The notes: a model not told the origin generated them from the sequence alone. 64,000 bases of DNA from Bacillota bacterium (GCA_023460085.1 JAEWRI010000012.1:1-64000); one strand, 5' to 3'. Positions 24,626 to 33,647 are shown, counted from the stretch's first letter. A program made the numbers and translations.

Positions 24626-25699
24626 ATGATTTTCAAAAACGAAGCGCTGTTTGATCTCATCGTCCCAACGAGCATGGGCGTGCGCTTTACTCCGGCGGAT
24701 CGCCAGCCCGTGCATACGAGCCACTCATATTCCGTTCAGGCCACCAGCGCTGAAAGCAACGTAGTTACCATTGCCGCTTCGCTGGGCATGCGCACCAAGG
24801 TGCTGACACGTTTCGTATCCGACAGTCCTCTTGCCACTTTCATCAAACACGAACTCAAAAGCCGCGGTATCGCCTACGAGGGCAAAGAGATTCCTCAAGG
24901 CGGCCCTTGGGGATACCGGCATCATTTCAACATCGCCGACAGAGGCTACGGCGTGCGCGGGCCCCGCGTGCTTAACGATCGCGCGGGCGAAGTCGGCCTT
25001 ACGATAAGTATCAGCGATTTCGATCTGGATAGGATATTCGGTACGGAAGGCGTGCGCAGCCTGCACCTCTCCGGGATTATCGCGGCACTTTCGCCGGAAA
25101 CAGGCCAGCTCTGCCTGACGCTGGCGCGGGCGGCCAGAGAGTACGGCACACGTGTCTCTTTTGACTTCAACCACCGGGCGTCCTTTTGGCAGGGCCGGGA
25201 GGATGAGCTGCGCGGCGTGTTCTCGGATATCGCTGCGCTGTCGGATATACTGATTGGCAACGAGGAGGACTACCAGCTGTGTCTGGGCATACAAGGCCCA
25301 CAGACGGGCGGTGTAGATATCGAAAGCAAGACGGACAGCTTTAAAAGCATGATCGAGCGCGTAAAGCAATCATATCCCAACGCGACGCTTTTCGCCACTA
25401 CGCTGCGGCAGGTGGTCAGCGCGAACGAGCATCTTTGGGGCGCAATGCTGCTGGATGGAGACAGCTGGTATATCGCGCAGCCCCGCTCCATACCGATACT
25501 GGATCGTATCGGGGGCGGCGACGCTTTTGCAGGCGGGCTGCTCTATGGACTGCTGAAAGGCATGAGCGCGGAAGATGCGCTGCACTTTGGCTGGGCTACC
25601 GGCGCGCTTGCGACAACCATGCTGGAGGATTACGCGCAGCCGGAAAACGAGGGACAGGTATGGAGCATCTGGGAAGGCAATGCCCGGGTGAAGCGCTGA
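24626..25699 (+). CDS. PfkB family sugar kinase (2-keto-3-deoxygluconate kinase-like)
   Basis: The 357-residue protein belongs to the ribokinase/PfkB family. It has a YSVQATSAESNVVTIAASLGM opening in place of the usual GG-NVA motif, a C-terminal signature DRIGGGDAFAGGLLYGLL with the catalytic Asp, and YGTRVSFDFNHRASFW. The last two are typical of KdgK-type kinases that phosphorylate 2-keto-3-deoxygluconate in pectin/uronate catabolism. No other uronate genes are near, so the substrate is tentative. It is single and ends just before the IS200-type element. Confidence 0.78.
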   Translation: MIFKNEALFDLIVPTSMGVRFTPADRQPVHTSHSYSVQATSAESNVVTIAASLGMRTKVLTRFVSDSPLATFIKHELKSRGIAYEGKEIPQGGPWGYRHHFNIADRGYGVRGPRVLNDRAGEVGLTISISDFDLDRIFGTEGVRSLHLSGIIAALSPETGQLCLTLARAAREYGTRVSFDFNHRASFWQGREDELRGVFSDIAALSDILIGNEEDYQLCLGIQGPQTGGVDIESKTDSFKSMIERVKQSYPNATLFATTLRQVVSANEHLWGAMLLDGDSWYIAQPRSIPILDRIGGGDAFAGGLLYGLLKGMSAEDALHFGWATGALATTMLEDYAQPENEGQVWSIWEGNARVKR

Positions 25700-25750
25700 A
25701 TTCAGCGCGGCATTCCCCGTGTCCTCGTACCGAGCTTCGAACGCATAATA

Positions 25751-26466
25751 AAAATCCCCCGGCGAGCCGGGGGTATTTCATATGCGGGCATAGCCCTCTA
25801 TTACTGGCATCGCCTTAAGGCGTACCCAACGGTCGGCAGCCGCAAAAGCTTGTTACTAGCTGCCCTTTTAAAGGGCGGGATTACTAGCTACCCCTTAAAG
25901 GGGTCTGTGTACTCCTTCATGCTAATTTGGTCAGATACCTGATCTTCCTGCATCTGTGTGCGTATATACTCAGCAATCTTCTGTTTGTTTTTGCCTACCG
26001 TATCTACATAGTACCCTCTGCACCAGAAGCTTCGGTTCCCATACTTGTGTTTCAGGTTCGCATGACGTTCAAATATCAGCAACGTGCTCTTGCCCTTCAA
26101 AAACCCGACAAAGCTAGATACGCTCATCTTCGGTGGTATCTCCACTAGCATATGTACGTGATCCGGGCACATCTCTGCTTCAATTATGTTCACCTGTTTC
26201 CAATTGCACAGCTCCCTTAGTATCTTCCCAATATCCGCTTTCAGCTTCCCAAATATTATTTTCCTCCTGTACTTCGGCGCAAATACGATATGGTATTTGC
26301 AGTTCCATTTTGTATGTGCTAAGCTTTTTGTGTCTTCCATTTGGTTGACCTCCTTTTGATTTTACTTTCGCGGCTGCTAGACCGCTTTCAGTATATCAAA
26401 GGGAGTTTTCTTCTCCATAGCTTAAGCCTTTTGGAACTCCCCGGCATAGCCGGGGGTTTTCGAATA
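25751..26466 (-). mobile_element. IS200-type insertion element, orphan tnpA
   Basis: An intact Y1 transposase gene is flanked by two similar hairpins: CCCCCGGC-GA-GCCGGGGG at 25756-25773 and CCCCGGC-ATA-GCCGGGG near 26439-26456. IS200 elements have such subterminal palindromes at both ends and no terminal inverted repeats. The boundaries are approximate. There is no tnpB, as in the IS200 group proper. Between the stop and the left hairpin are two tandem copies of TTACTAGCT followed by a short hairpin (25855-25907). Confidence 0.75.
25888..26340 (-). CDS. tnpA: IS200-family Y1 transposase TnpA
   Basis: The 150-residue protein has the HUH metal-binding motif (PDHVHMLVE) and the catalytic Tyr helix after CRGYYVDTVGKNKQKIAEYI. 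These are the hallmarks of single-strand 'peel and paste' IS200/IS605 transposases. The length is normal and no frameshift is visible, so it could be active. A perfect AAGGAGGT precedes the ATG. The upstream region can fold into a long stem (GGGAGTT with AACTCCC), resembling the leader that limits IS200 transposase expression. Confidence 0.95.
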   Translation of the reverse strand: MEDTKSLAHTKWNCKYHIVFAPKYRRKIIFGKLKADIGKILRELCNWKQVNIIEAEMCPDHVHMLVEIPPKMSVSSFVGFLKGKSTLLIFERHANLKHKYGNRSFWCRGYYVDTVGKNKQKIAEYIRTQMQEDQVSDQISMKEYTDPFKG

Positions 26467-26471
26467 CAAAT

Positions 26472-26497
26472 AAAAAAAGGAGCCCTGCGGCTCCTTT
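26472..26497 (-). terminator. Terminator of the SH3/C39-like gene
   Basis: AAAGGAGCC (26476-26484) pairs with GGCTCCTTT (26489-26497). On the minus strand it is followed by a run of seven T. Confidence 0.9.
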
Positions 26498-26508
26498 CAA
26501 TCAATGGG

Positions 26509-27684
26509 TTATGGGGTCGCGGTCGGAGTAGCTTCCTCCGATTCCGACGGCTTGGGAGCCAGCGTTTCCGCTACGGTGTCCAGCGCCACGATCTCCACGA
26601 GATTCGAATATTTCATGTGATGGCTGTAGGACACCCACGTGTTTTCGAACGTCAGCAGCGTGGTGCGCGTACGGCCCGGATCGCTGTAATAAATGATGTC
26701 CCCTTCGTACCGGCATGCCACGACGGCGTGCGCTTCGCTGCCCCGCTTGAAGTAGCAGATAACGCCCTCGGGATGATTGTCGATTGCCTCCTTGATTGCG
26801 GCTATCCCGTTGGTACCCGGATTCACTACGTACGTCGCCCGTCCGTCAAAGCTCTTGAGATAGGCCGAGTCGGCATCAAGCGCGCTCACCGGCACCACGC
26901 CGAAGTTCGTCTTCAGGTTGCCGATATTCATCGTTGTCTTACGTCCGTTCGATTCGTAAATGAAACGGGGGTTTGCGGGAATGCCCATGTTGTTGATGGT
27001 AATGGAATAGGCGCTGATGACGCACGCCTTTTTGCGCACAGAGCTGGAGAACTTCCAGCGCGAGTCGCCCTGGTAGTAAATCGTATACGTGCGTTCCGAT
27101 GTGGCGCTCAGTTCTGCCACCTTTGCGGCGGGGTAGGGGGCGTAAGAGAGGTAGGAGCTGCTGCCCCACACCAACGCGCCGTTGTACATGATTTGATACC
27201 ACTTGCCCGAGATGGCATACACGTCCACGAAGGTGCGGGCGGGAAGCTTGCCCGCCGATTTGTACGAGGTGGATGGGCCGGTACGAAGCTTGAGGCTGCT
27301 GCTTGCGATGCATACCGCTCTGCCAATGGGGGGACCGCTGACGGTGACCGGGCTCGTCGAAGGAGACGCTGCCGCTCCTGCCGTATAGGAGAGATAGGAC
27401 TTGTGTCCCCAGGCAACCGTGCCGTTGTAATTCACCTTATACCAGCTGCCCGAAATGGCGTATACCTGCACGGTGGTTCCGCCCGGCAGTTTGGCTACCA
27501 CTTTATTAGAGGTGGATGGGCCGCTGCGCAGGTTCATGGTGGACCGCGCAGTGCATACTGCCGTACCGATAGACGTACCGCTGTCCGCTTTTACCGTGGG
27601 TGCCAGCGACAGAAAGAGTACGGTCGCTGTAATCAAGGTCAGGGTAAAACCGATAATACGGCTGATTCGTTTGGAATTCTTCAT
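26509..27684 (-). CDS. Secreted protein with two SH3b domains and a C39-like peptidase domain
   Basis: The 391-residue protein has a signal peptide (TLTLITATVLFLSLAPTVKA). Two bacterial SH3 domains follow, each with the LRSGPST/LRTGPSTSYK turn and an AxSGSWYKVNYNG-type strand. A papain-like C39 domain comes next, with Cys in KKACVISAYSI and His in EAHAVVACRY and a following Asp in YYSDPGRTR. A Pro/Thr/Glu-rich tail ends it. SH3b domains bind cell wall, so it is likely a wall-associated cysteine protease or inhibitor-like protein. The SD is weak. Confidence 0.85.
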   Translation of the reverse strand: MKNSKRISRIIGFTLTLITATVLFLSLAPTVKADSGTSIGTAVCTARSTMNLRSGPSTSNKVVAKLPGGTTVQVYAISGSWYKVNYNGTVAWGHKSYLSYTAGAAASPSTSPVTVSGPPIGRAVCIASSSLKLRTGPSTSYKSAGKLPARTFVDVYAISGKWYQIMYNGALVWGSSSYLSYAPYPAAKVAELSATSERTYTIYYQGDSRWKFSSSVRKKACVISAYSITINNMGIPANPRFIYESNGRKTTMNIGNLKTNFGVVPVSALDADSAYLKSFDGRATYVVNPGTNGIAAIKEAIDNHPEGVICYFKRGSEAHAVVACRYEGDIIYYSDPGRTRTTLLTFENTWVSYSHHMKYSNLVEIVALDTVAETLAPKPSESEEATPTATP

Positions 27685-27932
27685 TCGTTAACTATCCGCC
27701 TTCCATATGGTTTATAACTATATATATGTTAAATAAAGATATATGGTTAATATCACCATACCAAATAATACCCTAAATGAAACAGAATTTCAACCTTTAC
27801 TTAACATTATCTAAACATTTTGCCCCTTCAGTACTTTGGCATTCGTTTTGAGGGGAAGGAAGTAGCAGACAGAAGTTTCTTGCAGACGACGAAAACATGG
27901 TATATATTGCATGTAGACGGAGGACAAGCAAA

Positions 27933-28283
27933 ATGAAGAAGTTCGGTTACGCAATGCGGGGGATTGTCCGTGCGCTGCGCGAGGAAGTGAGCCTGCGCGT
28001 CATGCTGGGCTGCTTTGTGTGCGTTATTGCTGCGGGTATACTGCTGGGTGTCACGCTGCTGGAATGGGCCGTGCTGATGCTGTGCTGCGGCGCGGTGCTT
28101 GCCTTAGAGCTGCTGAATACCGCCATTGAGCGCGCGGTGGATTTGGCTTCCCCCGGGAAATGTCCGCTGGCCGGGGCGGCGAAGGACATTGCGGCGGGCG
28201 CGGTGCTCGTGATATCGCTGTTTGCCGCTGCCGTAGGTCTTATCATATTCATCCCGTACATCATCGCGCTGGTGTCGGTATGA
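27933..28283 (+). CDS. dgkA: Undecaprenol/diacylglycerol kinase, DgkA family
   Basis: The 116-residue membrane protein has three helices and the DgkA signature LELLNTAIERAVDLASP with AKDIAAGAVLV. In Gram-positives the family mostly phosphorylates undecaprenol for cell-wall lipid carrier recycling. GGAGGA precedes the ATG at 27933, 36 bases inside a longer frame. The next gene starts within its stop codon. Confidence 0.92.
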   Translation: MKKFGYAMRGIVRALREEVSLRVMLGCFVCVIAAGILLGVTLLEWAVLMLCCGAVLALELLNTAIERAVDLASPGKCPLAGAAKDIAAGAVLVISLFAAAVGLIIFIPYIIALVSV

Positions 28284-28636
28284 CGCGGTTAAAGCGCGCT
28301 GTGGTCATTGCCGCGTGGATCGCCATGCTGGCGCAAGCTGTATTCTGGGTCGTTTCAGCGGTGCTGCGCACTGTCAATGTGTCCGGTACCATGGACGCGG
28401 TGCTGGCCGTGCTGATGCTGGCGGACGGAGTGGCGTTTGCTGTGCTGGCCTGTCTGCTGAAAAAGCGCTGGCTGCTCCTCAAAATCGCCACGCTGTCGTT
28501 TCTGCTCGTCAATCTGGCGCTTACCGTCACCGATCAGATGGGTGTTTACGACTGGATCGTACTGGCCCTCAATGGCATTGCGGCAGGAAGCGTGATGGTG
28601 CTTTATCTGCCGACCCGCATGAACAGCGACCAGTGA
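28280..28636 (+). CDS. Small membrane protein of unknown function
   Basis: The 118-residue protein has four predicted membrane helices (for example VVIAAWIAMLAQAVFWVVSAV and AVLAVLMLADGVAFAVLACLL) and a KKRW basic turn. I do not recognise a family. The ATG overlaps the dgkA stop by 4 bases (ATGA), so it is translated with dgkA and may act in the same membrane process. Confidence 0.75.
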   Translation: MTRLKRAVVIAAWIAMLAQAVFWVVSAVLRTVNVSGTMDAVLAVLMLADGVAFAVLACLLKKRWLLLKIATLSFLLVNLALTVTDQMGVYDWIVLALNGIAAGSVMVLYLPTRMNSDQ

Positions 28637-28690
28637 AGGCGGGTTCGCCCTTGTGCGCTCAGACGTTCGATCAAACTGGCCTACCCTAAC

Positions 28691-28846
28691 ATGGAGGGCA
28701 TGAACTTTATTATTCAAACGAAGCGCCTGTCGCTGCGTCCCTTCACGCCGGAGGATGCCCCGGTGTTGCACCTGATCTCGAACGAGCCATATGTGCTCCG
28801 GTGGATGCCGTACTGGGAAGCTGAAAGAGCAGACGCAGACGGATGA
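28691..28846 (+). pseudogene. N-terminal fragment of a GNAT acetyltransferase
   Basis: The frame from ATG 28691 encodes about 51 residues. TKRLSLRPFTPEDAPVLHL and SNEPYVLRWMPYW are typical for the start of RimJ/RimL-type GNAT proteins. The frame then turns into unrelated residues (AERADADG) and stops. The acetyl-CoA binding region is absent, so this is a remnant of a deleted gene. The following bases to 28962 hold no gene that I can recognise. Confidence 0.7.
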
Positions 28847-28962
28847 TCCCGCACCCGCAAACGAAGGGAACCCTATTCGATGCCGTGCTGTCCGTGGACT
28901 TCCGGTCTTAAGTGCAGGCGCACTGCACCTTCAGAATGATGCAAAATGCTTTATTGGCAGCC

Positions 28963-28997
28963 AAAAAGGCCGTCCATATTTCCTGAACGGCCTTTTC
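28963..28997. terminator. Bidirectional terminator
   Basis: AAAAGGCCGT (28964-28973) pairs with ACGGCCTTTT (28987-28996). It would end the aldo/keto reductase transcript from the right and any read-through from dgkA on the left. Confidence 0.8.
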
Positions 28998-29016
28998 GGT
29001 ATATCCACCTGTCATT

Positions 29017-30003
29017 TTAGCCGAGCAGTTCCATCCACCCCAGCCTGTTCAGCTCCTCCGGCGCAAGCGCAATATCCACGTTGTCCAAAGAGTCCTTTGC
29101 CTGCGCGAGGCTTGAAAAGCCCGCAAGCGCGACGGCTGGGATATCGTGGCTGTTGATGTACGCGAGCAGTATCGCGGCGGGTGTGGTGCCGTATTTCCCG
29201 GCAAGCTCGTGAGCGTACGCGATCTGGCCTTCGATGATATCATTGGTGAAGTAGCGGCGATATTCCTCGCCGAGGCGAGAGAGGCCGCCCAAGGCGGGTG
29301 CCTTGCGGAAAAGGCCGCGCGCCTGGGAACAATACGCGAATACCGCGATGCCGTTTTCCCTATACCATGCGTAGTCTTCGGGCGACATCTGTACCAGCGT
29401 TCTATCGAAATTCAACGGTTCCTCAAACTTCGCCGCGCTCCAGAGTATCTGGGTGCCTGCAAACCCCTGAAGGCCGTGGGCTGCGGCGTACGAGTTGGCT
29501 TCGCCGATGCGCGCTGCCGTCCAGTTGGATGCGCCGAGCGCGCGGATTTTGCCCGCGTGGATGGCATCGTTCAACGTTTCCATGATGGGGCCGACGGATT
29601 GAGTACTGTCGTCGCGGTGCAGCCAGTAGATATCGATATAGTCCGTGCCCAAAGCGAATAGGCTGTCCTCAATATCGCGTCGTATCGCTTCGGGCGTAAC
29701 GCGCGGCATGTTCATGGCAGCCCACAGCGGATGCGCGCCTTTGGTGGAAATGACAACTTGATGGCGGTTGCCGCGCAGCTGCATCCACTGGCCTATCATT
29801 TCCTCGCTGAGCGGACGGTCGGCAATGTGCCATGCCCCATAAACCTTCGCGGTATCAATCAGGTTCCCGCCCTTTTCCACGAAGTAATCGAGTATGGCAA
29901 AGCTCTCACGTTTGCCCACGAGGCCGCCCATTTCCGCGGTGCCGCATGCTACGGCGGAGATGTCGATAGCACTGCCGGCTGTGCCGTATCGCAGATGTTT
30001 CAT
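29017..30003 (-). CDS. Aldo/keto reductase
   Basis: The 328-residue TIM-barrel oxidoreductase has the AKR tetrad in place: Asp and Tyr in NLIDTAKVYG, Lys in VVISTKGAH and His in YWLHRDD. It also has GALGASNW-type and C-terminal NADPH-binding regions (IPAVALAGFSS). It reduces carbonyls with NADPH; the natural substrate is unknown. AAGGAGG precedes the ATG. It is monocistronic. Confidence 0.92.
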   Translation of the reverse strand: MKHLRYGTAGSAIDISAVACGTAEMGGLVGKRESFAILDYFVEKGGNLIDTAKVYGAWHIADRPLSEEMIGQWMQLRGNRHQVVISTKGAHPLWAAMNMPRVTPEAIRRDIEDSLFALGTDYIDIYWLHRDDSTQSVGPIMETLNDAIHAGKIRALGASNWTAARIGEANSYAAAHGLQGFAGTQILWSAAKFEEPLNFDRTLVQMSPEDYAWYRENGIAVFAYCSQARGLFRKAPALGGLSRLGEEYRRYFTNDIIEGQIAYAHELAGKYGTTPAAILLAYINSHDIPAVALAGFSSLAQAKDSLDNVDIALAPEELNRLGWMELLG

Positions 30004-30103
30004 CGGCTGTCCTCCTTATGGTCGTATTAAGTAATAATTCTACGGTGGTTAGCCTTTTCCTGCAAATTAACAGGCAATGAGCATGACCCTAGTATGAAAT
30101 GTT

Positions 30104-30133
30104 TTGTGCAATTATAATTCATTATGGTAGAAT
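30104..30133 (+). promoter_or_regulatory. Candidate promoter of the zinc-ribbon membrane protein gene
   Basis: TTGTGC (30104-30109) and TAGAAT (30128-30133) are 18 bases apart in AT-rich DNA. Confidence 0.45.
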
Positions 30134-30174
30134 AAATAAAATATTTAACATATTGAACCATACGGGAGAACATT

Positions 30175-30735
30175 ATGCTGAATAGATGCCCTAAATGTGG
30201 ATTCAGACAGATTGATTCCGATGCCATTGAATACGCCAACCTGCTATGGGGATCGCCGATAAAACGATGCAAGCAGTGCGATCACGAGTATTTTGACAGC
30301 AGATATCATGAGGCAGGTCTGGAAATGTCGCTTTATCTTTCGAACAGGATAAACGGAAAATACAGCACATATGATGATCCATATAAGGAGCATGGCCGCC
30401 GCTCTAAACTCTTAAGACATTTATGGGAGAGTGTTCTTGCGTGTTGCATAATTGCGATTGTTTTATCGGGGCCGGTTTGCATATTAGTCAGCCTGATAAT
30501 GGCGAATTGGACTCCTCGGGTATTTACTGACAATGGCCTGTTATATATCGGTATGGTTATCACTATTGTATTGCCTGTAATGTTGTTTAGGAGAACCCGT
30601 TCAGAAAAGGAGAATGAACGGAGGTTTGCGATGGAAAAAAAGCGATCCTACGTTCGCGTACAAGATGAACAATATGTAAAAAAACTCCTGGAGCTCGATT
30701 TACAGTACCATCGTTCGCAATTTGGAGAAAAATAA
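30175..30735 (+). CDS. Zinc-ribbon membrane protein of unknown function
   Basis: The 186-residue protein begins with a zinc ribbon (CPKCG near residue 5 and CKQC near residue 33). It has two central membrane helices (LACCIIAIVLSGPVCILVSLI and LLYIGMVITIVLPVMLF) and a charged C-terminal helix. I recognise no family. The base composition is clearly more AT-rich than in surrounding genes. GGGAG precedes the ATG. The downstream gene overlaps it by one base (TAATG). Confidence 0.7.
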   Translation: MLNRCPKCGFRQIDSDAIEYANLLWGSPIKRCKQCDHEYFDSRYHEAGLEMSLYLSNRINGKYSTYDDPYKEHGRRSKLLRHLWESVLACCIIAIVLSGPVCILVSLIMANWTPRVFTDNGLLYIGMVITIVLPVMLFRRTRSEKENERRFAMEKKRSYVRVQDEQYVKKLLELDLQYHRSQFGEK

Positions 30736-31037
30736 TGATTGAATTTATTACCAGGTATGTGGGAAAGAAACGGTTATTCCGCCTGCTGGAAGAATGCAGG
30801 ACTGAGGATATGCAAACTGATGAGGATATATTCGATTTGGACGGAAAATGTTACAGCACTGCAAGATACATTCGATTGCGATCTGAATGGCTCCTCAGGC
30901 ATGTAAATACACAAACGCTGAAGGGTATGGAACGCAGCTGGAAAACAAGCGTCTTATATCCGGATTATGCAAAGGCTGAATACTTAGCTATCGTGAGTGC
31001 AATCCGTGGAAAAGAAACCAACGATACATCAGCTTAG
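30735..31037 (+). CDS. Small hypothetical protein coupled to the zinc-ribbon protein
   Basis: The 100-residue, mainly helical, charged protein (EFITRYVGKKRLFRLLEEC at the N-terminus) is not recognised. It starts on the last base of the preceding stop codon and shares the low GC content, so the two genes probably arrived and function together. The 31038-31281 stretch downstream shows no convincing gene. Confidence 0.55.
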   Translation: MIEFITRYVGKKRLFRLLEECRTEDMQTDEDIFDLDGKCYSTARYIRLRSEWLLRHVNTQTLKGMERSWKTSVLYPDYAKAEYLAIVSAIRGKETNDTSA

Positions 31038-31281
31038 CCGGTACTCGTCCCCTTTTTTAAATGCGCCGCATCCACGTGATTGCACTACTGTGGTGCTTCA
31101 ATTCAGCCTTTTGTGGTCGGAACTGCAGAACGGGTTCGTAGAGGCATGATTCGAAATACTCATGACATGCTGGGGCATACCTTGTGCATGAATCCAATGT
31201 GTCCCCATCGGTTTCTGCAAGGCGATAAGCCAAGGTGTTTGATGTTTCTTGTATTTACATGGACTTCATAATTATAACGGA

Positions 31282-31560
31282 TCACTGCTGCATATCGTCA
31301 AACTGTCCGAGACAGTAGTTGATGCCGCTGGGCAGCAGCTTTACATCCTGCTCATCATAGGATAAAAATTCAATGTTCTGAAGGTTCTTAAGATGAGAGT
31401 GAAATTGCTCCTTCGTCAGCCCTGTGGCCCGATAGATGCTCGCGTAATCGTATGTCTGGGAATCATATGAAAGTTTACCCACGTGGGTTTCCTTCCATTT
31501 GTCGTATAGCACCCTGAGTATCCGGATATCCTTCTCCTGTATTGCGTCGATAATCTTCAT
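31282..31560 (-). CDS. Small winged-helix-like hypothetical protein
   Basis: The protein (92 residues from the ATG at 31560, with AAGGAG upstream) has a helix-turn-helix-like middle (YASIYRATGLTKEQFHSHLKNL) followed by two strands (IEFLSYDEQDVKLLPSGINY), the layout of a winged helix. It may be a regulator. It sits between the AT-rich gene pair and pyk and is read toward the former. Confidence 0.55.
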   Translation of the reverse strand: MKIIDAIQEKDIRILRVLYDKWKETHVGKLSYDSQTYDYASIYRATGLTKEQFHSHLKNLQNIEFLSYDEQDVKLLPSGINYCLGQFDDMQQ

Positions 31561-31722
31561 CTTTTGACTCCTTGCCGCCGCGGTAAAATCCAATTGCGGC
31601 TGACTTTAGCTTCTCCGCAAAAACGGATATCATCCGAAGCCGCTGACGCTATTTTAAAGGATCAGGCAGGTTTTCCTGTGCGCGGCATGTTTTTCCGAAT
31701 TGATAACTTAATGTGAACGCTA

Positions 31723-31750
31723 TTGCGGGAATTTTCTCATCTACTATAAT
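31723..31750 (+). promoter_or_regulatory. Promoter of pyk
   Basis: A consensus TATAAT (31745-31750) is preceded after 16 bases by TTGCGG (31723-31728). The ATG is 25 bases downstream. Confidence 0.6.
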
Positions 31751-31775
31751 GATGTACAAAGGAGATTTTAAATTT

Positions 31776-33548
31776 ATGAGAAAGACGAAGATTATCTGCA
31801 CCATCGGTCCGTCAAGCGAGTCGGAACCGATGATGCGGCAGCTGATTGAAAATGGCATGGACGTCGCGCGGCTGAACTTCAGCCACGGCGATTACGAGTC
31901 CCACGGTGCGCGAATCGCCCAAATCAAGCGGCTGCGCAAGGAGTATGGCAGACCGCTGGCCATCCTGCTGGACACCAAGGGGCCGGAGGTCCGCGTGAAG
32001 ACGTTCAAGGGCGGCAGCGCGGAGCTGAAGGAAGGCGGCGTGTTCACGCTGTCGATGAAGGATTGCGAGGGAGACGACAAGCGCGTTGCGGTGACGTACC
32101 CGCAGCTGGCCGACGAGCTTCCCCGCGGCACCCACATCCTGCTGGACGACGGCCTCATTGAGTTGATGGCCGAAGAGGTGACGCCGGACGCGGTCCGCTG
32201 CCGTGTGGTGACGGGCGGCACCCTGAAGAACAACAAGTCGGTCAATTTGCCGGGCGTGCACCTCAAAATGAACTACATCAGCGAGAAGGACCGCAGCGAC
32301 ATCCTGTTCGGCATCGAGAACGATGTGGACTATATCGCGGCGTCATTCTGCCGTACCGCGGCGGACGTGCTGGAGATTCGCAAGATACTCGATAAGAACA
32401 ACGGCAAGCAGATTCACATCATCGCGAAGATCGAGAACGGCAGCGGCGTGGACAACATCGACGAGATCATCAAGGTCAGCGACGGCATCATGGTGGCCCG
32501 GGGCGACATGGGTGTGGAAATGGACATCGTGGAGCTGCCGCGCATCCAGAAGCTGCTGATCAAAAAGGCCTATTCCGCGGGCAAGAAGGTCATCACCGCC
32601 ACGCAGATGCTGGACTCGATGATTCACAATCCGCGACCCACGCGGGCCGAGGCGACGGACGTGGCTAACGCCGTGTACGACGGCACCAGCGCCATCATGC
32701 TGTCGGGCGAAACGGCGATGGGCAAATACCCGGTCGAGAGCCTCGTCACGATGTCGCGCATCGCGGAGACCACGGAGAACAACATCCATTACAAGACGCG
32801 TTTCAACAACAAGCTGCCGGAGACCTGCGGGAGCGTAACCAGCGCGATATCCCACGCGACCTGCTCCACCGCGCACAGCCTGGGCGCAAGCGCAATCATT
32901 GCGTTCACCAAGTCCGGGCGGACGGCGCGCGTGGTATCGAGCTACCGTCCGGCGGTGCCCATCATCGGGTGTTCGCCCAGCGAGAAGACGTTCCATCAAC
33001 TGGCGCTGTCCTGGGGCGTGTGGCCGGTGCTGGCCGAGGAGCAGGAGAACACTGACAAGCTGTTCGAGCACGCGGTCGACTGCGCCAAAAAGACCGGGCT
33101 GGTGAAGCACGGCGAGGTGGTGGTCATTACCGCGGGCGTGCCCATCGGTGTGTCCGGCACGACCAACACGCTCAAGGTGCACATCGTGGGCAACGTGCTG
33201 GTGAAGGGTACGGGCTTTAACAACATCGCCGTTAGCGGCAAGCTGTGCGTATGCGCGGACGCGGCGCAGGCGCGCAAGACGTTTGAGCCGGGCGACATCC
33301 TCGTGATTCCCAAGACGGACAACTCGATGATGGACCTGCTGAAGGAAGCCTCCGGCATCATCACCGAGCAGGGCGGCGTGGATTCGCACGCGGCCATCGT
33401 GGGGCTGACACTGGGCATCCCGGTGCTGTGCGACGCGGAGAACGCGACCGCCATTTTAAAGCACGGCACCACGGTGACGCTGGACACCACCCGCGGCATG
33501 GTATACACGGGCCTCGCGCAGAGCGGCGAGTGCAATTTGCCGGAATAG
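31776..33548 (+). CDS. pyk: Pyruvate kinase with C-terminal PEP-utiliser domain
   Basis: The 590-residue protein converts PEP and ADP to pyruvate and ATP. It has RKTKIICTIGPSSES at the start, the active site IIAKIENGSGVDNIDEII and GIMVARGDMGVEM, and the C-terminal regulatory domain. About 110 extra residues form a PEP-utiliser swivelling domain (ILVIPKTDNSMMDLL, GGVDSHAAIVGLTLGIPVL), the arrangement of Bacillus and Clostridium enzymes. AAAGGAG precedes the ATG at 31776. The pyruvate it makes is also the start of the branched-chain amino acid operon nearby. Confidence 0.97.
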   Translation: MRKTKIICTIGPSSESEPMMRQLIENGMDVARLNFSHGDYESHGARIAQIKRLRKEYGRPLAILLDTKGPEVRVKTFKGGSAELKEGGVFTLSMKDCEGDDKRVAVTYPQLADELPRGTHILLDDGLIELMAEEVTPDAVRCRVVTGGTLKNNKSVNLPGVHLKMNYISEKDRSDILFGIENDVDYIAASFCRTAADVLEIRKILDKNNGKQIHIIAKIENGSGVDNIDEIIKVSDGIMVARGDMGVEMDIVELPRIQKLLIKKAYSAGKKVITATQMLDSMIHNPRPTRAEATDVANAVYDGTSAIMLSGETAMGKYPVESLVTMSRIAETTENNIHYKTRFNNKLPETCGSVTSAISHATCSTAHSLGASAIIAFTKSGRTARVVSSYRPAVPIIGCSPSEKTFHQLALSWGVWPVLAEEQENTDKLFEHAVDCAKKTGLVKHGEVVVITAGVPIGVSGTTNTLKVHIVGNVLVKGTGFNNIAVSGKLCVCADAAQARKTFEPGDILVIPKTDNSMMDLLKEASGIITEQGGVDSHAAIVGLTLGIPVLCDAENATAILKHGTTVTLDTTRGMVYTGLAQSGECNLPE

Positions 33549-33647
33549 AAACGACGAAGGCCTGTCAGTTTTCAAGAGCAGTTTTTACGAGGGCGCTGCC
33601 CTCGCGCTCCCGCCAAAGGGACTAGCCCCTTTGGGATCCCTTTTCAT

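Noticed and set aside
28791..29156. 121-codon frame across the terminator and into the aldo/keto reductase gene
   Set aside because: It crosses a strong hairpin and overlaps a well-supported gene on the other strand.
31131..31160. GGTTCG-containing stretch resembling a tRNA T-arm
   Set aside because: No acceptor or anticodon stem can be formed around it.
31080..31271. 63-codon open frame on the plus strand
   Set aside because: It has no Shine-Dalgarno sequence, resembles no protein and lies in an AT-rich gap where chance frames are expected.
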